Shown here in pieces: positions 1 through 6,986 of a stretch of 17,410 nucleotides of DNA. The notes below the pieces were generated by a model, which saw only the letters and a program-made list of their open reading frames with translations, did not search any database and had not been told where the DNA came from. Within the stretch, counting starts at the first letter, position 1; each line of letters starts with the position of its first letter. The position numbers were made by a program, and so were the translations under genes. This DNA comes from SHZI01 sp964391025 (GTDB lineage: Bacteria > Pseudomonadota > Gammaproteobacteria > Steroidobacterales > GCA-2729495): the NCBI GenBank assembly GCA_964391025.1, contig CAYMKJ010000183.1, positions 1-17,410 of the forward strand, given 5' to 3'.

Positions 1-1358
1 CCCGCGACGATATCGCTGATGATGATGCCCTCTTCCGGGGCAAACACGGGCTGCTGCGTATTCGCCGCCCGGTCATAGATCCAGACCCCGTAGAGGGGCG
101 GCGCTGCGACGGCGTTCGGATCGGCCAGGGCGGCGGTGGTACATGGAACGATCTGCAGCGAGACATTCACCAACCGGCAGGGACTCCAGCTGACGAACAT
201 CCGGCTGGTCCCGTCGAAGAGGGGGTATGCCGACGTGAACTCGCCACCGGGAGAAATACTGTCATCGGTGCGGACATCATTCACCGCGACACGCGTCTGG
301 GCGGGGCCGACCAGCAGGCCGGCATTCGGCGCCACAGGCTGCAGGTTTTCGACGAAATTCTGGCCGTCAATTGCCACCAGGTCACCGCCCGCCTCGTCCG
401 TCTGGAACGGCCGGACGATGGTCAGGATCCGGCCATCAGGCATCTCGCGCGGCTGCACGAACTGGACCGTCGCGCCGTTGGTGCCGGTGTCATGACTTTC
501 CGAGCCGTAGTAGAGCTCCAGCCCACGGCCATCCGGGTTCATGCGGTACAGGTTCAGCTCGTTGTTGCCTGCCGCGTTGTCCCACCGGCTGAACAGCACC
601 TGGCCATTGGTCAGGACCGTCGGATCGAGATCGTGACTCTGGTTGAACGAGACCTGGTGAATATCGCTGCCGTCGTCGTTCATCACGTGCAGGACAAAGG
701 CGGGTTCGTTGCGGTCCTCGTCCTGGGCATCAAACTGGGGCTTGCCCTCATCCAGCAGCACCGCCTTGGACTGACGCTGGCGGGTGGACGAGAAGAGGAT
801 GCGGCCATCAGGCAGGTAGGTCGGCGCGACATCCTGGCCAGCCTCGGCGGTCAGATCCGAAGTGATGACGCGGCGGAGCACGTCGGTGCCCAGCGTGTAT
901 TCCCAGATATTCCAGGTGGGCTGATCCTTCTCGTCCGCCCCCTGCTCAAAGGGACCCCGCATGGCGAACAGAATTTTCGTGCCATCGAAAGACATTTCCA
1001 GGTCGCGGATGTCATACAGTCCGCCGCCCTGCGTGATGCGACTGCTAACGTTGATCTCGGCGGCCGACACGGCGGCTCGCTCACGCACGAAGAGGTCGGC
1101 ACCAATGTTGAAGGTGCGCAGCTCACGCACATCAGAGGGCTCGACGGCACCCTGATTGTCCACCGGCACGGGTCGTTTGACGTAGGCAATGGCCACGTCG
1201 ACGATCACCGGGTCGGGATTCTGCCCGCCGCCGACACCGCCACCACCACCGCAGGACGCGAGCAGTCCTGCCAGCGCACCGGCGATCGCCCGGCTTGCCG
1301 CGCGCACGAGTGGCCGCGACGGACTGTTCCGCATCCATGCAGTCATCATCATCCCCAT
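1..1358 (-). CDS. HzsA-related lipoprotein with beta-propeller (PD40-like) repeats, partial
   Basis: The reading frame is open from 1358 to the left edge, giving 452 visible residues; the C-terminus lies outside the window. The N-terminus has a basic stretch and a hydrophobic run ending in the lipobox LASC (Cys36) followed by a Gly-rich linker, so it is a probable lipoprotein. The body has repeated propeller-blade phrases such as MSFDGTKILFAMRGP, YLPDGRILFSSTRQRQSKA, VLFSRWDNAAGNNELNLYRM and MPDGRILTIVRPF. These match what I know of HzsA-related proteins (homologues of the hydrazine synthase alpha subunit middle domain). No CxxCH is present in the visible part; in true HzsA the haem sites are towards the C-terminus. 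Several in-frame ATGs (1358, 1352, 1349, 1346, 1334) make the exact start uncertain. It is divergent from the cytochrome/LamG/DUF1501 operon. Hydrazine synthesis is not implied; function unknown. Confidence 0.82.
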   Translation of the reverse strand, partial: MGMMMTAWMRNSPSRPLVRAASRAIAGALAGLLASCGGGGGVGGGQNPDPVIVDVAIAYVKRPVPVDNQGAVEPSDVRELRTFNIGADLFVRERAAVSAAEINVSSRITQGGGLYDIRDLEMSFDGTKILFAMRGPFEQGADEKDQPTWNIWEYTLGTDVLRRVITSDLTAEAGQDVAPTYLPDGRILFSSTRQRQSKAVLLDEGKPQFDAQDEDRNEPAFVLHVMNDDGSDIHQVSFNQSHDLDPTVLTNGQVLFSRWDNAAGNNELNLYRMNPDGRGLELYYGSESHDTGTNGATVQFVQPREMPDGRILTIVRPFQTDEAGGDLVAIDGQNFVENLQPVAPNAGLLVGPAQTRVAVNDVRTDDSISPGGEFTSAYPLFDGTSRMFVSWSPCRLVNVSLQIVPCTTAALADPNAVAAPPLYGVWIYDRAANTQQPVFAPEEGIIISDIVA

Positions 1359-1433
1359 CACGGCCTGCCCAGGAAAAAAGGCCGCGACGCATAAGACCCT
1401 ATGCACGGTGCCCAATTGCCCGCCAGATAACCT

Positions 1434-1462
1434 AATACAAGGAGAATTCAGGTATCTGTTAA
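1434..1462 (-). promoter_or_regulatory. possible sigma70-type promoter for the HzsA-related gene
   Basis: Read on the minus strand, TTAACA (1462-1457) resembles a -35 box and TGTATT (1439-1434) a -10 box, with a 17-base spacer. This would give a leader of roughly 70 bases before the ATG cluster at 1358-1346. It lies in the only divergent gap of this region (1359-1543). This is pattern matching by eye in an AT-richer patch, with no experimental support. Confidence 0.3.
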
Positions 1463-1506
1463 GGCAGTCACAGAACCTGGGAGCGCCCCATCGCTAAATG
1501 TCCCCC

Positions 1507-1529
1507 GGCGCGCAAGGCGCCATGTTTTT
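1507..1529 (+). terminator. short hairpin followed by T5 (leader attenuator or weak terminator)
   Basis: GGCGC (1507-1511) pairs with GCGCC (1517-1521) around a five-base loop, followed after ATG by five Ts (1525-1529). It sits in the leader just upstream of the secreted cytochrome gene. The stem is only 5 bp, so it may be chance in GC-rich DNA. Confidence 0.2.
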
Positions 1530-1543
1530 GGGATGGGCACATC

Positions 1544-2746
1544 TTGACCACCTTGCCTGATAGACGGCGCACTGCCGTCTCTTCATCGTCGCCGCGTGGG
1601 CGACTTATGCGCCTCGCGGCGCTTTCGGCCGCCGTCTTGCTGGCCAGCGTCGCTGCGGACGCCGGTCCCCGGGAGCAGGCTCGCCGTATTCACGAGCGGC
1701 TGGCGGGCGTACCGCCCTCTGAAACCGTTCTCGCAGACATGCAGGCAGACGTGGCCGGCAACAACGCGACGGACGCTGCCTACACCGCGATGGAGAACAG
1801 CAACTTCTACAGCGCGACGCTGAAAAACTTTGCAGCACCCTGGACCAATCGCGACCAGAGCGTCTTCGTGCCTCTCAACGACTACACGGCGACCGTCATC
1901 GGCATGGTGCGGGATGACGTGCCCTTCAACACGCTCTTGTCCGCTAACCTGGTGTACGTGGGCACGGGTAGCGGCGTTCCCGCCTACTCACCGTCCAACA
2001 ATGACAACTACCAGGCACTTGACGACCAGAGTGCCGACCTCAAAACCCGGCTGACCGCCTCCACGCAGACGGCCGCCAGCGGCCTGCCGGATACGGCGGC
2101 TGCCGGCGTGATGACGACGCGCGCCGCGGCAGAGGCCTTTTTCATCGCCGGGACGAACCGGGCGATGTTCCGCTTCACGCTGATGAACCACCTGTGCCGG
2201 GACCTGGAGCAGGTGCACGACACCAGCCGGGTGCCGGACCGGATACGCCAGGACGTGTCCCGGAGCCCCGGCGGCGATAGCCGGATCTTCCTGAACGGCT
2301 GCATCGGCTGTCACAGCGGCATGGACCCGATGGCCCAGGCCTTCGCCTACTACACCTTCGACCCCGCGCAGGGCCGTATCCAGTACACGCCTGGCGTCGT
2401 ACAGCCGAAGTACTTCAATAACGACGCCACCTTCCAGTACGGCTATCGCACCCCGGACGATCACTGGAGCAACTACTGGCGAGCGGGGCAGAACGCGCTG
2501 CTGGGCTGGGACACCCAACTGCCCGGCAGCGGCTCCGGGGCCAGGTCCATGGGCCAGGAACTCGCCAGCAGCACGGCCTTCGCAAAGTGCCAGGTTGAGA
2601 AAGTGTTTCGGAATGTGTGCCTGAGGTCGCCGGTGGATGGCGCCGACCGCGGTCAGGTTGATTCGATGGTCAGTTCGTTCCGGTCCGGTGGCTATCGACT
2701 CAAGCAGGTATTCGCCGAGTCCGCTGCGTACTGCATGGGCGATTGA
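1544..2746 (+). CDS. secreted mono-haem c-type cytochrome, DUF1588/DUF1585-like
   Basis: The longest frame begins with TTG at 1544 (400 residues) after a GGGATGGG stretch. An in-frame ATG at 1607 (residue 22) starts directly on a good Sec signal, MRLAALSAAVLLASVAADA, and may be the true start. A single c-type haem motif, CIGCH, lies at residues 253-257 in the phrase NGCIGCHSGMDPMAQAFAYY. This phrase resembles the CxxCH..MDP core of DUF1588 proteins. The C-terminus (about 343-400, with KCQVEKVFRNVC and SGGYRLKQVFAESAAYC) resembles DUF1585. Extra cysteines are at 218, 349, 359 and 397. The product is probably periplasmic, haem-loaded by the Ccm system and used for electron transfer. It is the first gene of an operon, ending 16 bases before the next start. 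Family assignment is by remembered motifs and the N-terminal half is not recognised. Confidence 0.82.
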   Translation: MTTLPDRRRTAVSSSSPRGRLMRLAALSAAVLLASVAADAGPREQARRIHERLAGVPPSETVLADMQADVAGNNATDAAYTAMENSNFYSATLKNFAAPWTNRDQSVFVPLNDYTATVIGMVRDDVPFNTLLSANLVYVGTGSGVPAYSPSNNDNYQALDDQSADLKTRLTASTQTAASGLPDTAAAGVMTTRAAAEAFFIAGTNRAMFRFTLMNHLCRDLEQVHDTSRVPDRIRQDVSRSPGGDSRIFLNGCIGCHSGMDPMAQAFAYYTFDPAQGRIQYTPGVVQPKYFNNDATFQYGYRTPDDHWSNYWRAGQNALLGWDTQLPGSGSGARSMGQELASSTAFAKCQVEKVFRNVCLRSPVDGADRGQVDSMVSSFRSGGYRLKQVFAESAAYCMGD

Positions 2747-2748
2747 AC

Positions 2749-2753
2749 GGAGG
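2749..2753 (+). promoter_or_regulatory. ribosome binding site fixing the GTG start of the LamG lipoprotein gene
   Basis: GGAGG lies nine bases before GTG at 2763, in the 16-base gap after the upstream stop codon. It decides for the GTG start over the in-frame ATG at 2637, which would overlap the upstream gene by about 110 bases. Confidence 0.7.
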
Positions 2754-2762
2754 CTCTGGAAC

Positions 2763-5288
2763 GTGAACGCTGCAGGAGCGGCTTTAGCCGCGATCAATCG
2801 TGAATCAACGTCCGGGTCGCGCCTTAAGGCGCTCCTACAGGCGGTCGGCCTGGCTATCGCTGCGTCAGTGCTCACCGCCTGCGGAGGCGGTGCGAGCACG
2901 GAGCGTCTGCCACCCAACAATCTGCCACCTCTGGTCACCTACAGCGGCCCGGCGCCGCAGACTGCGGATATCCAGAATTTCCAGAACGCCTTCTGGACGA
3001 ATGTCCGGAACGGCGGCGTGGCTCGCTGCGCTGGCTGCCATGGCACGACCCAGACCCCGCTCTTCGCGCGTGACGATGACGTGAACCTGGCCTGGGCCGC
3101 GGCCGATCAGCTGGTCAACCGCACCGACCCGAGCACCTCCGCGATCGTGCAGAAGATCGCCACTGGCCACAATTGCTGGCTGGGCAGTAACCAGGCCGCC
3201 ATTCAGGCCTGCACGACGACGCTGCAGACCTGGGTCGAGAACTGGATTGCCGGGACTGCCGGTGGCGGTACCAAGACGATTCAACTGGTCGCCCCTCCGA
3301 ACAAGGACGTGGGCCAGAGCCGGAACTTCCCGGCCGACTCCGCGGCCTTCGCAACCACGGTGTATCCGCTGGTCACGGAGTACTGCTCGGGCTGCCACAA
3401 CTCGACGTCGGCCACCCAGCAGTCGCCATTCTTTGCGGATGACGACCTGGAAAGCGCCTACGCGGCTGTAAAGACCAAGATCAATCTGGACGACCCCGCG
3501 AACTCCCGCCTGGTGCTCCGTCTGCGCGACGAGTTCCACAACTGCTGGGACAACTGCGCCGCGAACTCCCAGGAGATGGAAGACGCGATCAGTGCCTACG
3601 CCCAGCAGATTCCGGTGACCGCCGTGGATCCTGCACTGGTCATCAGCAAGGCACTGTCGATGTACGACGGTACGATCGCGAGTGGCGGCAGTCGCTACGA
3701 GGCTGGCCAGATCGCGCTCTGGGAGTTCAAGGAAGGCAGCGGCACTACCGCCTTCGACACCAGCGGCGTGCAGCCGGCGATCAACCTCACGCTGTCCGGG
3801 GACATCGGCTGGGTCGGGGGCTGGGGTATCAACATCCGCAGCGGCCGGGCTCAGAGTTCCACGACGGCGAGCCGGAAGCTCCATGACCTCATCACCGCAA
3901 CTGGCCAGTACAGCATCGAGGCCTGGGCGGCGCCCGCCAACGTGAACCAGGAGGAAGCGCGGATCGTCACGTACTCCGCGGGCTCTTCACTGCGCAATTT
4001 CACACTGGGCCAGACGCTCTACAGCTATGACTTTTTCAATCGTAGCAGCATGTCGGATGCCAACGGCTCACCGCTGCTGCAGACCTCGGCTGCGGACGAA
4101 GACGCGCAGGCCACGCTCCAGCACGTCGTCCTGACCTACGACCCGGTGGCAGGCCGCCACATCTACGTGAACGGAGTGGACACCGAGGATGCAGATCCGG
4201 CCACGGGCGGTACGCTGGGTGACTGGGACGACACCTTCGCTCTGGTGCTTGGCAACGAACCATCCGGCGACCGCCAGTGGCAGGGCGTGCTGCGGCTCGC
4301 CGCGATCCACAACCGCGCGCTCACGCCGAGCCAGGTGCAGCAGAATTTCGATGCCGGCGTCGGTGAGAAGTTCTTTCTGCTGTTCGACGTGAGTGCCCAC
4401 AGCGGCGCCCCCAAAAGCTACGTGCTCTTCGAGGTCAGCCAATTCGACAGCTATAGCTACCTGTTCAACCGGCCGACCTTCGTCAGCCTGGACGCGACCT
4501 GGACGCCAGCAAGTCCGATCCCGATTCGCGGGCTGCGGATCGGGGCCAATGGTGTCGTGGTACCGATCAGCCAGGCGTATCGAAACCTGGATACGGCGGT
4601 CAGCGTAGCGAACGGCTACACAGCCGGCGCCGGTCAGGTGCTGTCGAGTCTCGGCACGGTGATGCCGCTGGAGAAGGGACCGGACCAGGATGAGTTCTTC
4701 CTGACCTTCGAGGTCTTTGGCAGTGACACCAATGTGGTGACAGAGCCGGCACCTCTCACGCCGCCCCGGCCCGCTGACAGCGCCCCGGTGTCCGACATCG
4801 GCGTGAAGACCTTCGATGAGATCAACGCCACGATGGCCACGATCACGGGCGTCTCGCCGAACCAGCCGGCAGTAAAGGCCACCTTTGCACTGGTCAGGCA
4901 GCAACTGCCGGCTGTCGTCGACCTCGCTGCAGTGCTGGCCTCGCACCAGGTAGGCATTGCCCAGCTGGCCATCGAGTACTGCAATGCGCTGGTCGAAGAT
5001 CAGACCCTGCGGGATGACATCTGGCCAGCCTTCCCCTTCGGCGCATCGGCTGTCAGCGCCTTCGACACGTCGCCCGAGCGGGACTCCATCTTCGTCCCGC
5101 TGCTGACGCGGGCGATGGGGACAGGCCTTAACAGTCAGCCCGACGAGGCAGCAGTCCGCACGGAACTCGACAACCTGGTGATCGATCTGACGGCCTGCGG
5201 GGGCGCTTGCGCCGCCGACCGGACCAAGACGGTTGTAAAGGCAGCCTGTGCCGCCACCATCGGCAGCGCAGTGACGCTGGTTCAGTAG
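2763..5288 (+). CDS. lipoprotein with two tandem c-type haem modules and a LamG domain
   Basis: The product is 841 residues from GTG at 2763. Residues 20-40 form a lipoprotein signal (lipobox LTAC, Cys40). Two similar haem modules follow. The first has CAGCH at 89-93, then an F-A-x-DDD phrase near 101-106 and HNCW at 136-139. The second has CSGCH at 208-212, an FFADDD phrase near 223-228 and HNCW at 259-262. Residues about 318-531 look like a LamG/concanavalin A-like jelly roll: IALWEFKEGSGTTAFDTSG, YSIEAWAAP, HIYVNGVDT and LRLAAIHNRALTPSQVQQNF. The remaining 300 residues are unrecognised apart from four late cysteines. LamG domains often bind glycans or proteins, so an envelope-anchored binding and redox role is inferred. 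The gene lies 16 bases after the cytochrome gene and 11 bases before the DUF1501 gene. A REP-type inverted repeat is embedded in the first 26 codons. Confidence 0.85.
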   Translation: MNAAGAALAAINRESTSGSRLKALLQAVGLAIAASVLTACGGGASTERLPPNNLPPLVTYSGPAPQTADIQNFQNAFWTNVRNGGVARCAGCHGTTQTPLFARDDDVNLAWAAADQLVNRTDPSTSAIVQKIATGHNCWLGSNQAAIQACTTTLQTWVENWIAGTAGGGTKTIQLVAPPNKDVGQSRNFPADSAAFATTVYPLVTEYCSGCHNSTSATQQSPFFADDDLESAYAAVKTKINLDDPANSRLVLRLRDEFHNCWDNCAANSQEMEDAISAYAQQIPVTAVDPALVISKALSMYDGTIASGGSRYEAGQIALWEFKEGSGTTAFDTSGVQPAINLTLSGDIGWVGGWGINIRSGRAQSSTTASRKLHDLITATGQYSIEAWAAPANVNQEEARIVTYSAGSSLRNFTLGQTLYSYDFFNRSSMSDANGSPLLQTSAADEDAQATLQHVVLTYDPVAGRHIYVNGVDTEDADPATGGTLGDWDDTFALVLGNEPSGDRQWQGVLRLAAIHNRALTPSQVQQNFDAGVGEKFFLLFDVSAHSGAPKSYVLFEVSQFDSYSYLFNRPTFVSLDATWTPASPIPIRGLRIGANGVVVPISQAYRNLDTAVSVANGYTAGAGQVLSSLGTVMPLEKGPDQDEFFLTFEVFGSDTNVVTEPAPLTPPRPADSAPVSDIGVKTFDEINATMATITGVSPNQPAVKATFALVRQQLPAVVDLAAVLASHQVGIAQLAIEYCNALVEDQTLRDDIWPAFPFGASAVSAFDTSPERDSIFVPLLTRAMGTGLNSQPDEAAVRTELDNLVIDLTACGGACAADRTKTVVKAACAATIGSAVTLVQ
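2770..2840. repeat. REP-type inverted pair inside a coding region
   Basis: The left arm, 2770-2793, starts CTGCAGGAGCGGCTTTAG. The right arm, 2817-2840, is the reverse complement of a CTGTAGGAGCGCCTTAAG-type unit. Each arm holds its own small palindrome (GCGGC..GCCGC and GCGCC..GGCGC), as is typical of REP units. The arms match the two intergenic copies at 6908-6961 and 14167-14224. The whole element is translated as about residues 3-26 of the LamG lipoprotein. Confidence 0.8.
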
Positions 5289-5291
5289 AGG
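5287..5291 (+). promoter_or_regulatory. ribosome binding site of the DUF1501 gene
   Basis: AGAGG overlaps the TAG stop (5286-5288) of the preceding gene and lies eight bases before ATG at 5300. It supports this start over the in-frame upstream codon near 5207, and suggests translational coupling with the LamG gene. Confidence 0.5.
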
Positions 5292-5299
5292 CAGAGCAC

Positions 5300-6895
5300 A
5301 TGGCACGCAAGGGCAAGAACCGGAACTACTTCGAGCCGCAACGGCATTCCGATCATCCTCGGCCGATCACGCGCCGGCAGCTGATCGCCCAGGGATTCCG
5401 GGCGGGTACGGCCACTGTGGTCGGCGCCGGAGTCTTCAGCCTGTTCGCGAATCCGCGGGCGGCCTACGCGGCCCTGGCCCCGGATCTGGAGGCTCTGAAA
5501 ACCGCCTGCGGTATCGCCACGCAGGGCGCCGGAAAAATTCCCTTTATCTGCTTCGACCTGGCGGGCGGCGCCAACATGGCGGGCTCCAACGTGCTGGTCG
5601 GTGGTCCTGGCGGACAACTCGATTTTCTGAGTACGGCGGGCTACAACAAGCTCGGCCTTCCGGGCGATATGATTCCCCCCGTGGTCAGTGCAATTACCCA
5701 GCAGGACCACATTGACCAGACCATGGGCCTCGCCTTCCACAGTGATAGCGCCTTCCTGCGCGGCATGCTCACCAATGTCGCAGGGGGTACAGCCGCCAGC
5801 ACCAATGGCGTCGTGATCCCGGCCCGGTCGGAGAACGACACGGGCAACAACCCGCACAACCCGCTGTACGGCATCGCGCGAGCTGGCGCGGACGGTTCCC
5901 TGCTTGGCCTGATCGGCTCCCGCAACTCCGACTCCGGCGGCAACTCGATGGCACCGATAATGATGCTGAACGCGGAGGACCGGCCCACGAAGGTGGACAG
6001 GCCGAGCGACGTGACTGGCCTGGTGGATACCGGCGCACTGGTCGGCCTGTTGAGCCAGGCTGACGCCGTGAAGGTGCTCGAGTCGATCCAGCGCGTCAGC
6101 GACATGAAGCTGCAGCGGGTGAGTACGAAACTGACCGTCACTCAGGACGACGTCATCAAGGATCTGGTCAACTGCGGCTACGTGAAATCCGCCGACATCG
6201 CCGACCGGTTCGGTAATCCATCCAGCCTGAACCCCTCAATTGATACAGACATCGTCGGCCCGTCAGGCATCTTCACGCAGGCGGAGTACGACAGCGACGA
6301 CGAGTTCCAGAAGACGGCCGCCGTGATGAAGCTGGTGATCAACGGCTTCGCCGGGGCCGGCACCATCACCATGGGCGGTTACGACTACCACGGCGGTCGC
6401 CGGGCCGAGGGAGAGGTAAAGGACTTCCGCGCCGGCCGCTGCATGGGCGCTTGCCTGGAATACGCCGCCCGCATCGGCGTGCCCCTGATGATGTACGTGT
6501 TCAGCGACGGCTCGCTATCCAGCGACGGCGCCATCGACAGCACCGTGGACGGTCGGGGCAAGGGCGAATGGACCAGCGATAATCAGTCCACGGCAGCCTC
6601 GTTCTTCCTGGTCTACAACCCCGGTGGAAGGGCGACGCTCATGGGCGGAACGCCCGTTCAGCAGGCCAGGCACCAGCAGCTGGGCTACTTCCGTGGCGAT
6701 GGCTCCGTGGAGACGGCGGCCACACCGGCGGCCAACAACGTGAACCTGCTCGTGGAAACCGTACTGCTGAATTACATGGCACTGCATGGCGAGCAGGGTA
6801 ACTTCGCCACGCTGTTCCCGAACCACGGTCTCGGTTCGGTGGCACTCCGCGACTCGCTCACGGCCTTTGCGCCGATCGTCAACGGGACAATCTGA
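5300..6895 (+). CDS. Tat-exported DUF1501 family protein
   Basis: The product is 531 residues from ATG at 5300. The N-terminus has a twin-arginine motif (TRRQLI, Arg25-Arg26) followed by a hydrophobic run and a probable cleavage site after AYA (about residue 57), so Tat export is expected. The body resembles DUF1501 proteins, which belong to the alkaline phosphatase/sulfatase-like fold group: an early IPFICFDLAGGANMAGSNV strand, then TMGGYDYHGGRRAEGE where many family members have WDTH, then MMYVFSDGS where many have a TEFGR-like phrase, and NHGLGS near the C-terminus. The usual catalytic residues are therefore altered or absent, and enzymatic activity is uncertain. DUF1501 genes in planctomycetes often neighbour haem-domain proteins, which fits this operon. 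It is the last gene of the three-gene unit and is followed by a REP pair. Confidence 0.85.
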   Translation: MARKGKNRNYFEPQRHSDHPRPITRRQLIAQGFRAGTATVVGAGVFSLFANPRAAYAALAPDLEALKTACGIATQGAGKIPFICFDLAGGANMAGSNVLVGGPGGQLDFLSTAGYNKLGLPGDMIPPVVSAITQQDHIDQTMGLAFHSDSAFLRGMLTNVAGGTAASTNGVVIPARSENDTGNNPHNPLYGIARAGADGSLLGLIGSRNSDSGGNSMAPIMMLNAEDRPTKVDRPSDVTGLVDTGALVGLLSQADAVKVLESIQRVSDMKLQRVSTKLTVTQDDVIKDLVNCGYVKSADIADRFGNPSSLNPSIDTDIVGPSGIFTQAEYDSDDEFQKTAAVMKLVINGFAGAGTITMGGYDYHGGRRAEGEVKDFRAGRCMGACLEYAARIGVPLMMYVFSDGSLSSDGAIDSTVDGRGKGEWTSDNQSTAASFFLVYNPGGRATLMGGTPVQQARHQQLGYFRGDGSVETAATPAANNVNLLVETVLLNYMALHGEQGNFATLFPNHGLGSVALRDSLTAFAPIVNGTI

Positions 6896-6907
6896 ATCGC
6901 CGGCACT

Positions 6908-6961
6908 GTAGGAGCGCCTTCAGGCGCGATCAAAATCGATCGCGCCTGAAGGCGCTCCTAC
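6908..6961. repeat. REP-type perfect inverted pair, possible transcript end
   Basis: A 24-base arm (6908-6931, GTAGGAGCGCCTTCAGG...) has its exact reverse complement at 6938-6961, separated by six bases. Each arm also contains the short palindrome GCGCC..GGCGC. It lies in the 91-base gap after the DUF1501 gene and before the methyltransferase gene. It could stabilise or end the upstream transcript, though no T-tract follows. No RAYT transposase is present in the window. Confidence 0.9.
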
Positions 6962-6974
6962 GGGCGGGCAATGT

Positions 6975-6980
6975 CATAAT
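6975..6980 (+). promoter_or_regulatory. possible -10 box for a short-leader or leaderless methyltransferase mRNA
   Basis: CATAAT, one base from TATAAT, lies six bases before ATG 6987, which would place the transcription start at or next to the start codon. No good -35 box is visible because the preceding bases belong to the REP arm. Confidence 0.3.
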
Positions 6981-6986
6981 CGGGCG

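Noticed and set aside
1..1358. Possible hydrazine synthase (anammox) subunit
   Set aside because: Only a related propeller domain is seen; no haem motif is visible in this part and no HzsB/HzsC partner is present, so anammox chemistry is not supported.
492..1394. Long plus-strand open frame of about 300 codons
   Set aside because: It is antisense to the HzsA-related gene, whose minus-strand translation shows coherent propeller motifs and a lipoprotein signal; the plus product has no recognisable pattern.
2637..2762. Upstream ATG extension of the LamG lipoprotein
   Set aside because: It would overlap the cytochrome gene by 110 bases, bury the lipoprotein signal and ignore the GGAGG-GTG start at 2763.
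1988..2938. Minus-strand open frame of 316 codons
   Set aside because: It is the shadow of the secreted cytochrome gene, which has a signal peptide and haem motif; long antisense frames are expected in GC-rich DNA.
4068..5306. Minus-strand open frame of 412 codons, with another at 2865-3884
   Set aside because: Both lie antisense to the LamG lipoprotein; translations are rich in Arg, Gly and His with no domain pattern.
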